Source of the DNA: Bacteroidota bacterium
GTDB lineage: Bacteria > Bacteroidota > Bacteroidia > AKYH767-A > JABDAW01
Assembly: GCA_023251595.1 (NCBI GenBank)
Contig: JAHEYM010000028.1
Location: forward strand, 1-16,594
Reading direction: 5' to 3'
DNA: 16,594 nt
Shown: piece by piece, positions 7,538 through 15,028 of the stretch
Layout: the number at the start of each line of letters is the position of its first letter
Numbering within the stretch: position 1 is the stretch's first letter
Notes under the pieces: generated by a model
Database searches by the model: none
Seen by the model: only the letters and a program-made list of their open reading frames with translations
Told to the model about the DNA's origin: nothing
Translations under genes and position numbers: made by a program

Positions 7538-8962
7538 ATGGTTTTTAGCAGCATTGTTTTTCTATTATACTTCCTGCCGGTATTTTTACTCGCGTATTAT
7601 TTTGCTGACATAAAGTACAAAAACATCGTCATCCTGTTTTTCAGCATTATATTCTACAGTTGGGGCGCACCCAAATTTATTTTTGCTGTTCTCGGTACAA
7701 CTTTTATAGATTTTCATATTGTGCACTGGATGTCCGATTCGAAAAATATTTATAAGAAACGACTTCTATTGGTATTGTCTGTTTCTATGAATCTCGGACT
7801 TTTATTTTATTTCAAATACTCCAATTTTTTTATTGAAAACGTGAATAGTTTGTTAGACTCGATAAGTCATAAACATATTTATTTCACCAGAGTGATCATG
7901 CCAATCGGTATATCCTTTTTCATTTTTGAAACCATTACCTATGTCGTAGATTTATATAAGGGACTCCACAAACCACTAAAGAATTTCTGGGATTACCAAC
8001 TATATATAATTCTTTTTCCAAAACTGATTGCGGGCCCAATTATCAGATATCACCAACTCGCGGATCAGATAACTGATCGAACCCGGAATGAAACAATTGA
8101 TAATAAACTTACGGGATTTTATAGGTTTTGTATCGGGTTGGCCAAAAAAGTTCTCATTGCGAACTTTATGGGACAACAGGCGGATTTGATATTTAAAATG
8201 AATTATGCAGACCTGGGAACCGGAACGGCATGGGTTGGAATTCTGTGCTATACTTTTCAAATCTACTTCGATTTTTCGGGATATTCGGACATGGCGATCG
8301 GATTAGGAAAAATGATCGGATTTAAGTTTCCTGAAAACTTCAATAATCCTTACACCTCGATAGGAATAACAGATTTCTGGAGGAGGTGGCATATCTCTTT
8401 AGGAAGCTGGATGCGGAATTATTTATATATCCCATTAGGTGGCAACAGGGTTCTAAACAACCGTCGTCTATATTTAAATCTCAGTCTCGTTTTCCTGGCC
8501 TCAGGTTTATGGCACGGAGCTTCCTGGAGTTTTGTTGTCTGGGGGGCTTATCATGGTCTCTTTATTATACTCGATCGGCTATTTCTGATTAAGGTTTACG
8601 CTAAGCTCGGCAGGATTATGAGCATCCTGATTACATTTATTATCGTTGTAATCGGGTGGGTTTTCTTTAGAGTTGATAAATTATCGGATGCGTTCACCTA
8701 CCTACGCAGAATGTTTTCATTCGATTTTACAGGCACTTTACACTACGACATTCAATTTTATACTATTATAACTCTCGCATTATTTTTTTCTTTTTTTACC
8801 AGCATCAAAATCGGACAAAAAATACAAGACGCAGTCTATTTCAACTTATACGACAGTAAGCGTCATCTTGCAGTCCTGGTTATCTCCGTCGCACTCCTTA
8901 TTGTTTCGATAAGTTCTATTACAGCTTCCGGATTCAATCCCTTTATTTATTTCAGATTTTAA
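7538..8962 (+). CDS. MBOAT family O-acyltransferase (AlgI-like)
   Basis: A polytopic inner-membrane acyltransferase that, by analogy with AlgI, PatA and DltB, passes an acyl group (usually acetyl) across the membrane for O-acylation of a glycan. The start ATG 7538 gives a 474-residue protein beginning MVFSSIVFLLYFLPVFLLAY, the normal AlgI-family N-terminus. An upstream ATG at 7460 is in frame but would overlap the previous gene by 68 nt and add a non-family extension. Signature segments are YFDFSGYSDMAIGLGKMIGF, then ITDFWRRWHISLGSWMRNYL with His285, and SGLWHGASWSFVVWGAYHG with His326 as the expected catalytic histidine. The stop shares a base with the next start (TAATG), so it is probably coupled to the SGNH partner gene. 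The target glycan is unknown; alginate itself is not implied. Confidence 0.95.
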   Translation: MVFSSIVFLLYFLPVFLLAYYFADIKYKNIVILFFSIIFYSWGAPKFIFAVLGTTFIDFHIVHWMSDSKNIYKKRLLLVLSVSMNLGLLFYFKYSNFFIENVNSLLDSISHKHIYFTRVIMPIGISFFIFETITYVVDLYKGLHKPLKNFWDYQLYIILFPKLIAGPIIRYHQLADQITDRTRNETIDNKLTGFYRFCIGLAKKVLIANFMGQQADLIFKMNYADLGTGTAWVGILCYTFQIYFDFSGYSDMAIGLGKMIGFKFPENFNNPYTSIGITDFWRRWHISLGSWMRNYLYIPLGGNRVLNNRRLYLNLSLVFLASGLWHGASWSFVVWGAYHGLFIILDRLFLIKVYAKLGRIMSILITFIIVVIGWVFFRVDKLSDAFTYLRRMFSFDFTGTLHYDIQFYTIITLALFFSFFTSIKIGQKIQDAVYFNLYDSKRHLAVLVISVALLIVSISSITASGFNPFIYFRF

Positions 8963-10275
8963 TGATGAAAAACATATTTCAGATATTTAAACAGTTTTTG
9001 TTTGCAATTGTTTTGCTGATATTGGTAATTCCGGTTATTCAAACCAAGTTCACACTCATAAAAGTTCTTCCGCTGAAAGGGGCAATAACGTCTGAAAACA
9101 ATTCGCATTTCACCGTCAAAAGTTGGCTTTCGGGGGATTATCAAAAACAGAAGGAAGTCTACTTGAATGAATCCTTCGGTTTTAGAAACATATTTGTCAG
9201 ATTAAACAACCAGATTGCTTTTACATTATTTAATAAAGCAAAAGCCAACGGAGTGATCATTGGTAAAAAGAACTATTTATACGAACAAAATTATATAAAT
9301 GCATATTATGGTCGCGATTTTAATGGTGAAGACAGCATCATTTCCAAAATAGTGAAATTAAAATTTATTCAGGATACATTAGCAAAGCTGAACAAAAACT
9401 TGATTATTATATTGGCTCCGGGAAAAGGAACTTTTTTCCCGGAATATTTTCCAGATGAGTTGAAATCAACACCTCGAAAATCAAATTATCAATACTATGC
9501 GGAATTAACGCATACCTACAGTTTGAACTGCATTGATTTCAACAAGTATTTTGTGGAAAACAAAGCTAAATCAAAATATCCGTTATTTCCGCAACACGGT
9601 ATTCATTGGAGCGACTACGGCTCAGCTATTGCTGCAGATTCTATAATCAGATACATTGAAAATCTACGTGGAATAAGTATGCCTCACCTTTATTGGAATG
9701 ACATTGAGATCGCTGACTCAAGAGAATCTGATAATGACATTGAAGAAGGTATGAATTTACTCTTCAAGCTCAAGCAACAGAAAATGGCGTATCCAAAATT
9801 ATTATTTGAATCAGATTCTCTCAAAACAAAACCTTCTGCTTTGGTGATTGCGGACAGTTTTTTTTGGCAGATTTATGGAAGGGGAATCACAACGCTTTTT
9901 TCGAAGTGTCATTTCTGGTTTTGTGGAAGACAAATATATCCTGAAAGTTTTGAGAAATCTCTGACAAGTGACCAAATAGATTTGAAATCAGAAATTGAGA
10001 AACATGACATAATAATCATTATGGCCACAGAAGCAAATTTAAGAAATTTCGGTTGGGAGTTTATTGACAAAGCATCTGACAAATTCGTGGGAGTTCCGAT
10101 AATTCATAATGCGGCTTTCAATCTAAAGGTAAGTGAAACTATTACGAATATCAGAAATGATAAAAAATGGCACGAATTAATCCAACAAAAAGCTCTTGAA
10201 CGAGGCATTTCGCTAGATTCTATGATGCTATTAGATGCTATCTGGACAGTAGAAATGAATATGAATAAAAAATAA
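8962..10275 (+). CDS. AlgJ/AlgX-like SGNH-fold O-acetyltransferase partner
   Basis: A 437-residue protein with one N-terminal membrane anchor (about residues 7-27) and a periplasmic domain, typical of the SGNH-like partner encoded beside MBOAT genes. It should take the acyl group from the MBOAT protein and place it on a polysaccharide. Visible features are GVIIGKKNYLYEQNYINAYY near residue 93, LIIILAPGKGTFFPEYFP, GIHWSDYG with His215, and VIADSFFW with the candidate nucleophile Ser299 in an ADSF version of the GDSx motif. In AlgX-like enzymes the histidine belongs to a DxHW motif. Here the residue two before His215 is Gly213, so the acidic partner is missing or lies elsewhere (Asp218 is nearby). 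The start ATG 8962 overlaps the MBOAT stop; a second ATG follows at 8965. It is likely translated from the same message as the genes before it. Confidence 0.87.
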   Translation: MMKNIFQIFKQFLFAIVLLILVIPVIQTKFTLIKVLPLKGAITSENNSHFTVKSWLSGDYQKQKEVYLNESFGFRNIFVRLNNQIAFTLFNKAKANGVIIGKKNYLYEQNYINAYYGRDFNGEDSIISKIVKLKFIQDTLAKLNKNLIIILAPGKGTFFPEYFPDELKSTPRKSNYQYYAELTHTYSLNCIDFNKYFVENKAKSKYPLFPQHGIHWSDYGSAIAADSIIRYIENLRGISMPHLYWNDIEIADSRESDNDIEEGMNLLFKLKQQKMAYPKLLFESDSLKTKPSALVIADSFFWQIYGRGITTLFSKCHFWFCGRQIYPESFEKSLTSDQIDLKSEIEKHDIIIIMATEANLRNFGWEFIDKASDKFVGVPIIHNAAFNLKVSETITNIRNDKKWHELIQQKALERGISLDSMMLLDAIWTVEMNMNKK

Positions 10276-10311
10276 ATATCAAATATTGTCGAACCTTTTA
10301 TAATCAGAAAT

Positions 10312-12129
10312 ATGAAAATATTAAAAAAATCATCGATCACAACTTTAATTGTAATTTGCAGTATTCTTTCTATCTACCGCATTAATGTAGTCCGTGAAAA
10401 TGAAATTTCCTGGGATATTTTAGGATATTATTTATACCTGCCGGCTACGTTTATTCAGCATGACCCGATGTTGCATGATATTCGTTGGTTAGAAAAAACA
10501 AATGAAGAAAAGAAGCTTGCTGGGACACTTTATATGGTTTCCCAAAATCAAAGAGGCGAGCCCATGTATTTCTTTTTAATGGGTATGTCTTTATTTTATG
10601 CTCCATTCTTTTTTGCTGGAAGTGCGTTTGCTAAAATTTCCGGATTTCCAGTAGATGGGTTTAGCCAGCCCTATCAATATTTTCTGGTGATCGGAGGAAT
10701 CATTTATTCAATTATAGGATTAATCTTTTTAAGGAAAATATTGTTGCGGTTTTTCTCCGAAAGATTATCGTCCTTGCTGATGATACTGACCGTTTTCGGT
10801 ACAAATTACATCAATCATCTCACCATCGACAATCTGTCGACGGTAAATGTGATTTTTATGCTCACGACTATAGTTCTCTGGAATACTATTAAATGGCATG
10901 AAAATTTTAAAGGCCAGCATCTTATTGCAATGGGAATATGCATTACATTGGCTGCGTTGGTTAAGCCAACAGAAGTTTTTGTTTTACTCATACCTTTACT
11001 CTGGAACGTTACTTCGGCAGAAAAGTTTAAACAAAAACTATATGCGATTCTATCAGATAAAAAAGCACTTATTTGCACGATAGGAATATGTTTTTTGATT
11101 GCTCTACCTCAGATGCTTTACTGGTATAAGAAGACGGGGAGTTTTATTTACGATAGTTATAAAAATCCGGGAGTCGGACTTGATTTTACTTCTCCCCATA
11201 TCCTCAATGTTTTATTTAGTTATAGAAAGGGATGGCTTCTCTATACACCACTGATGATAATCGCATTAATAGGTTTTTATTTTCTTTATAAGAAAAATAA
11301 ACCTATTTTTTATTCGTCCACTATCTATTTTTTATTCTGCTTTTATATTGTCTCCAGTTGGAGTGAATGGTGGTATGGTGCTGCATTTTCAGAACGCCCA
11401 CTGATAGCCACATACCCGGTTTTAACAATATGTATGGGCTATTTTTTTCAACACATTAAGAAAAATATTTTAATATTTAAAGTTATGATAGGTGCAGTAG
11501 TCGCTTTTTTTGTATTTCTTAACCAGTTTCAATGGTGGCAATACAAAAACTACATCCTCGATCCGTATCGTACCACTAAAGAATATTACTGGGCCACTTT
11601 CCTGAAAAAGAGCGTCACACCGGCAGATCGTGAATTGCTGATGGTGGACAGGGACTTTACGGGTAAAATGGAATTTTCAGAAAAAGTAAAGTACCAAAAA
11701 ACTTCTTTATTAACTTCAGATTTCGAAGACAAGGACAACAAGGGAAATCAAGCTGAAATTAATAACTATTTTTACCGATTGACGCCTGAGCAGGAATATT
11801 ACCCAATATTTGAGTCCCCGTATAATGAATTAACGCAAAAAGATCATCTCTGGATTACGATCAGCTTGAATATACGATTCCCGGCTGATTTTGAAGGCTC
11901 AGCCCCATGTTTAACGATGACTATGGAAAGAAAAAACGGAGCGTATGGCTATTATGCTCCAGAAATAAAACCGGATTCTATACCTGATCATTGGAGAAAA
12001 ATTGAATTGTCATTTCTAACTCCAGAAATCCGTAGTTCGGAAGACCATTTAAAATGTTATCTCTGGAAAAGAGGAAAAAGCTCTTTCGATATTGATAATA
12101 TTAAATTAGATATATACAAGCGGAAATAG
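10312..12129 (+). CDS. Polytopic GT-C-like membrane protein with C-terminal soluble domain (paralogue A)
   Basis: A 605-residue protein with about ten membrane spans up to residue 420, then a soluble C-terminal domain. The first loop contains EISWDILGYYLYLPATF; Asp35 occupies the place of the catalytic acidic residue in GT-C glycosyltransferases such as PMT and ArnT. SPHILNVLFSYRKGWLLYTPLMI and SSWSEWWYGAAFSERPLIATYP are conserved with the minus-strand protein at 12187-14016, to which it aligns end to end. The C-terminal part (LTQKDHLWITI, WRKIELSFLTPEIRSSEDHL, DIDNIKLDIY) has the alternating pattern of a beta-sandwich, perhaps a carbohydrate-binding module. It lacks the MSH motif found in the paralogue, where two residues are also missing. 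It lies 36 nt after the SGNH gene and is probably in the same operon. The enzymatic role is inferred from fold only. Confidence 0.7.
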   Translation: MKILKKSSITTLIVICSILSIYRINVVRENEISWDILGYYLYLPATFIQHDPMLHDIRWLEKTNEEKKLAGTLYMVSQNQRGEPMYFFLMGMSLFYAPFFFAGSAFAKISGFPVDGFSQPYQYFLVIGGIIYSIIGLIFLRKILLRFFSERLSSLLMILTVFGTNYINHLTIDNLSTVNVIFMLTTIVLWNTIKWHENFKGQHLIAMGICITLAALVKPTEVFVLLIPLLWNVTSAEKFKQKLYAILSDKKALICTIGICFLIALPQMLYWYKKTGSFIYDSYKNPGVGLDFTSPHILNVLFSYRKGWLLYTPLMIIALIGFYFLYKKNKPIFYSSTIYFLFCFYIVSSWSEWWYGAAFSERPLIATYPVLTICMGYFFQHIKKNILIFKVMIGAVVAFFVFLNQFQWWQYKNYILDPYRTTKEYYWATFLKKSVTPADRELLMVDRDFTGKMEFSEKVKYQKTSLLTSDFEDKDNKGNQAEINNYFYRLTPEQEYYPIFESPYNELTQKDHLWITISLNIRFPADFEGSAPCLTMTMERKNGAYGYYAPEIKPDSIPDHWRKIELSFLTPEIRSSEDHLKCYLWKRGKSSFDIDNIKLDIYKRK

Positions 12130-12174
12130 AATAAAAGAATTGCATTGCAAAACACAATCTCAACCCTCTATAAT

Positions 12175-12190
12175 ATGAAAAAACTTTCAT
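12175..12190. repeat. Short inverted repeat at the convergent gene junction
   Basis: ATGAAA (12175-12180) and TTTCAT (12185-12190) are perfect arms around AAAC, overlapping the stop codon of the minus-strand gene. The 57-nt gap between the two convergent genes also has TTGCA-T-TGCAA at 12140-12150. Both are weak and AT-rich. Neither makes a convincing intrinsic terminator, so transcripts may run into one another here. Confidence 0.25.
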
Positions 12191-14016
12191 TTCTTCTCAA
12201 ATACTTCAATTTGTATATCATCTACAAAAATATCTTCCTTACCACTTAGAAAAAAATGAACCTTTAATTTATCTTCTTTAGATCTTACTTCAGGTGTCAA
12301 ATAATCGAAAGTTATTCTGTTCCATTTGTTGAGTTCCAATTTCATTTTATCAGATCCATACGTTGTGTATTTGTAAGGAAATTCTTTATGATTAAAATGA
12401 ACAACCAGCGAAAATGGATTGTCGATGACATCACAGGTCGGAAAAACATACGCTGTAATCCTTATCCATGCATGATCTTTGTTGGTCAACTTGTAATATG
12501 GATATTCAATCGAAGGTGAATTGACATCCGGACTATCCAATCTAAAGGAATATTTTCCAGAATACGCAACTGTCGAATCTCTCTTTTCAGAATTTTCGAA
12601 ATCCATTTTTTTAATTACTCTTGAATTATACTCTGATTCATTATTGAAGATTTCAACACCATCAAAAGATCGACCCACAAGTAACAATTTCTTATCCTCA
12701 TCTGATGCGTGCATTTTTCCAAATATTCTGAAATAGTAATCTTTCGTCATTCTGTCAAGACTAATAATACCATAATACGATTGTGTACTTTGGAATATAT
12801 TTAATAACAGGAATATTGCAAAAAATGAATAACCAATTATTATAAAAAGTTTTTTTCTTTCGTTCAACCAAACTATAAAATAACCTAATGTCACCGCCAA
12901 TAAAGGATAATAAGGTATCATCACCCTCTGTCCAAAACTGGTTGCATACCACCAGCAAGACCAGCTCGAAAGAATATAGAGCGTGAAAATAAAATGTACA
13001 AAAAGTACGAAGAATATCAGTTTGTTTCTTTTGAGGAGAATGAATAACCCAACCAACGCAAATATCATTACTGGCGTGTAAATTAACCATCCTTTACGGA
13101 AACTGAACAGAAAATCAGAGATATGCGGGCTCAAAAATTCAAACCCCTCACCCGGGTTCGCCCCATACGAATTATACAAATATTTTCCTGTTTCGGCTTT
13201 CCAATACATGAACTGAAATGAGCCGATTAAAATCAATATAATGAGAAATACAAGAATCTGGAATCTATATTGTAGTAACATTTTGAACTTAGCAAAAAAC
13301 GTTTCTTTGTTATGTACTCCCCAAAGCAAAGGAATGATTAAACAAACAATTTCCGAAGGTCGGCTCAGAATACTCAGACCACAAACAATTCCAAGAAGAA
13401 CAATGTATTTCCATTTATACGTTTCATGCCATCGGATTGTGAACCAAAGGATTAAAGCATAAGCAGTAAATAAATAATTATGTGACATGGCATTCTGACC
13501 ATACATCGTAATATGAATTATGTAATTAGTTGAAAAAACCAATATACACAACAAAATGGCAGTAATTTTTTCACTAAAGAATCTAATCAAGACCTTCACC
13601 AAAACCAAAATCCCGAGAATTGAATAAATAATTCCCCCCACAAAAATTGAATATTGATACGGAATAGAAAATCCGTCAGTAGGATAACCGAAAATTTTCG
13701 CGATTAAATGTCCGATGAAAAAAAATGGCGCGTACAACACAGATAAACCCATCGAATATTTAAAGACATAATTTCCCTCCGGGGTCTGTACTGCCTGGTA
13801 AAATGAAGCCGTGCTGTGGTATTTTTCTATAACCGAGTGAATCGCATCGCCATGGTTACGCAAACCAAGATCGTGATAAATAAATTTTGCGGGAAGATAG
13901 AGATAATATCCAAAAACATCCCAGGACAGAATATTCGCAGGGACAAAAATGATGTTATTGACAATGATGAAAAGAAGAAGAATGAAAACGACAATTTTTA
14001 ATAAACGTGTTTTCAT
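12187..14016 (-). CDS. Polytopic GT-C-like membrane protein with C-terminal soluble domain (paralogue B)
   Basis: A 609-residue paralogue of the protein at 10312-12129, read in the opposite direction. The first loop has ILSWDVFGYYLYLPAKF with Asp33. A later loop has MYGQNAMSHNYLF with Met177-Ser178-His179, a motif I recall as conserved in Bacteroidota members of this family. FLFSFRKGWLIYTPVMI and SSWSCWWYATSFGQRVMIPYYP follow, then a C-terminal beta-rich domain (LTNKDHAWIRI, WNRITFDYLTPEVRSKEDKL, VDDIQIEVFEKK). It probably transfers a sugar on the periplasmic side of the inner membrane, using a lipid-linked donor. Unusually for this window it has a clear Shine-Dalgarno sequence, AGGAG (complement of 14028-14032), 11 nt before the ATG. 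It lies 74 nt after the hydrolase gene on the same strand. The alternative is a membrane protein of the fold without transferase activity. Confidence 0.72.
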   Translation of the reverse strand: MKTRLLKIVVFILLLFIIVNNIIFVPANILSWDVFGYYLYLPAKFIYHDLGLRNHGDAIHSVIEKYHSTASFYQAVQTPEGNYVFKYSMGLSVLYAPFFFIGHLIAKIFGYPTDGFSIPYQYSIFVGGIIYSILGILVLVKVLIRFFSEKITAILLCILVFSTNYIIHITMYGQNAMSHNYLFTAYALILWFTIRWHETYKWKYIVLLGIVCGLSILSRPSEIVCLIIPLLWGVHNKETFFAKFKMLLQYRFQILVFLIILILIGSFQFMYWKAETGKYLYNSYGANPGEGFEFLSPHISDFLFSFRKGWLIYTPVMIFALVGLFILLKRNKLIFFVLFVHFIFTLYILSSWSCWWYATSFGQRVMIPYYPLLAVTLGYFIVWLNERKKLFIIIGYSFFAIFLLLNIFQSTQSYYGIISLDRMTKDYYFRIFGKMHASDEDKKLLLVGRSFDGVEIFNNESEYNSRVIKKMDFENSEKRDSTVAYSGKYSFRLDSPDVNSPSIEYPYYKLTNKDHAWIRITAYVFPTCDVIDNPFSLVVHFNHKEFPYKYTTYGSDKMKLELNKWNRITFDYLTPEVRSKEDKLKVHFFLSGKEDIFVDDIQIEVFEKK

Positions 14017-14027
14017 AGTTGTTCTTT

Positions 14028-14032
14028 CTCCT
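14028..14032 (-). promoter_or_regulatory. Shine-Dalgarno sequence of paralogue B
   Basis: AGGAG on the minus strand, in GAGAGGAGAAAG, ends 11 nt before the ATG at 14016. Most starts in this window lack such a site, as is usual in Bacteroidota. It supports this start codon. Confidence 0.5.
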
Positions 14033-14061
14033 CTCTTTGCATTTTTTAGATGGGCTGCAAA

Positions 14062-14077
14062 GGCGCTAAGGCGCTAA
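14062..14077 (+). repeat. 8-bp tandem repeat GGCGCTAA, two units
   Basis: Two exact units, 14062-14069 and 14070-14077, follow GCTGCAAA in the 74-nt gap between the hydrolase and paralogue B. As read on the minus strand (TTAGCGCC repeats then TTTGCAG), it resembles low-complexity intergenic repeats that I recall from Bacteroidota genomes. No coding or terminator function is apparent. Confidence 0.5.
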
Positions 14078-14090
14078 GAAATAGTTAATG

Positions 14091-14903
14091 TCAATTCCGC
14101 AAAAATGCTTTTACTTTTTCGAAATAGGCGTTTTTATCTGTCGAGAAATTATCCTTGTTCGACATACTTGTTTTTACAATATAGGTATCTGTAACGCCGC
14201 TAATGCCTTTCACATCCAGTGGGCCGATCAGTTCATCGTTGGGTGTTATAACTACTAAAATCCCTTTAAGGTGAACCGGATTTTTCGCCAAACCATATAC
14301 GGGTTCATAATTTTTGTCATAATTGAAAGGAATAATCACATCCTTCGAATATTTCTGTTTCATTTTCAGTTTCATTTTCTCGAGTGAGATCCAGGGTCCA
14401 TCTGCAATCACTTTTCTTGTTTCACTTCTGTTAGCAGCTACTCCCAATGAAATTCCGGCTCCGATATTCAACCCCCATAAATCCATCTTGGTGATTGAGA
14501 ATGTTTTGCGTAAATGATCCATCACCGCGTTGAGATCAGTATAGAACTGAGAGTATATATATACATCAGGATCAATTTTAAAATCGCTGCTTGAACCATA
14601 CCCACGGTAATCATAAGCCATTACATTATATCCGGCAGAAACAAACTGCTGAATAAGTTCGAGATAATCGCCCATGTTTCCATCGCCACTTCCTGAAATA
14701 ATTATATAATTAGGAACAGGTTTGGGATTTGCAAAATACCAGGAGTTCAGAGAAGCACCATCTTTGGTAGCAATTTTTTCTTCCTTAAAATTCATCCCGA
14801 ATTTTTCGGGACGCATTTTATATTCTTTCTGCGGATTCAAGGCAAGAACGGAAGAAAGTGATAAACAGGTTAGAACTAGGGCGAGGGCAGATTTCATTTT
14901 CAT
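14091..14903 (-). CDS. Secreted alpha/beta-hydrolase-fold protein, probably non-catalytic
   Basis: A 270-residue protein with a signal peptide (MKMKSALALVLTCLSLSSVLA) and an alpha/beta-hydrolase fold: YIIISGSGDGNMGDYLELI, GYNVMAYDYRGYGSSSD and DLWGLNIGAGISLG. The last is the nucleophile elbow, normally GxSxG, but residue 146 is Asn (codon AAT), one base from Ser. Asp223 in TPNDELIG sits where the acid is expected. No histidine occurs after residue 211, so the catalytic His is also missing. It is therefore probably a pseudoenzyme, perhaps binding a ligand or partner in the periplasm. An in-frame ATG at 15005 was rejected because it lies upstream of the predicted promoter's start point and would translate the dispersed repeat. 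It sits between the porin and paralogue B on the same strand and has its own promoter. Confidence 0.85.
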   Translation of the reverse strand: MKMKSALALVLTCLSLSSVLALNPQKEYKMRPEKFGMNFKEEKIATKDGASLNSWYFANPKPVPNYIIISGSGDGNMGDYLELIQQFVSAGYNVMAYDYRGYGSSSDFKIDPDVYIYSQFYTDLNAVMDHLRKTFSITKMDLWGLNIGAGISLGVAANRSETRKVIADGPWISLEKMKLKMKQKYSKDVIIPFNYDKNYEPVYGLAKNPVHLKGILVVITPNDELIGPLDVKGISGVTDTYIVKTSMSNKDNFSTDKNAYFEKVKAFLRN

Positions 14904-14928
14904 TTGGCGATTTTTTGTTTTTTGATAT

Positions 14929-14953
14929 GTAGAGACGTTGCATGCAACGACTT
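14929..14953 (+). repeat. Dispersed 25-bp repeat with internal palindrome, copy 2
   Basis: Second copy of the element at 3991-4015, identical except for one transition at the fifteenth base. In this copy the core CGTTGCATGCAACG is a perfect 14-bp palindrome. It lies in the predicted 5' leader of the hydrolase mRNA, 26 nt upstream of that ATG, where it could form a short stem in the transcript. Confidence 0.75.
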
Positions 14954-14962
14954 CGGGCTTGC

Positions 14963-14976
14963 AAGGTTCAACGTTC
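14963..14976 (+). repeat. 7-bp tandem repeat AASGTTC, two units
   Basis: AAGGTTC (14963-14969) and AACGTTC (14970-14976) form an imperfect heptamer pair directly beside the -7 element of the hydrolase promoter and 9 nt from the 25-bp repeat. On the minus strand they read GAACGTT GAACCTT. They may lie at the transcription start. Confidence 0.4.
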
Positions 14977-15006
14977 AAAAGTAATATGTTCATACCGAAG
15001 CGCAAA
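14976..15006 (-). promoter_or_regulatory. Bacteroidota-type promoter for the hydrolase gene
   Basis: On the minus strand TTTG (15003-15006) is followed after exactly 19 nt by TACTTTTG (14976-14983), matching both the -33 TTTG and the -7 TAnnTTTG consensus elements. Transcription would begin near 14970, leaving a leader of about 65 nt that contains the 25-bp repeat. This is the best promoter match in the window. It means the hydrolase and paralogue B need not depend on the porin promoter. Confidence 0.6.
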
Positions 15007-15028
15007 GAAAATTTGTTAACAATCCTAT

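Noticed and set aside
12130..12186. Bidirectional terminator between the convergent paralogues
   Set aside because: Only short AT-rich inverted repeats are present; none has a GC-rich stem followed by a T-run.
4036..14016. Recent horizontal acquisition as a genomic island
   Set aside because: The block is somewhat AT-rich, but no integrase, transposase, tRNA border or flanking direct repeats with target-site features were seen. The two 25-bp copies are better explained as a dispersed element.
14904..15005. Longer start (ATG 15005) for the hydrolase gene
   Set aside because: The extra 34 residues would be encoded by the dispersed repeat and heptamer repeats, lie upstream of the predicted transcript start, and hide the clear signal peptide that begins at 14903.
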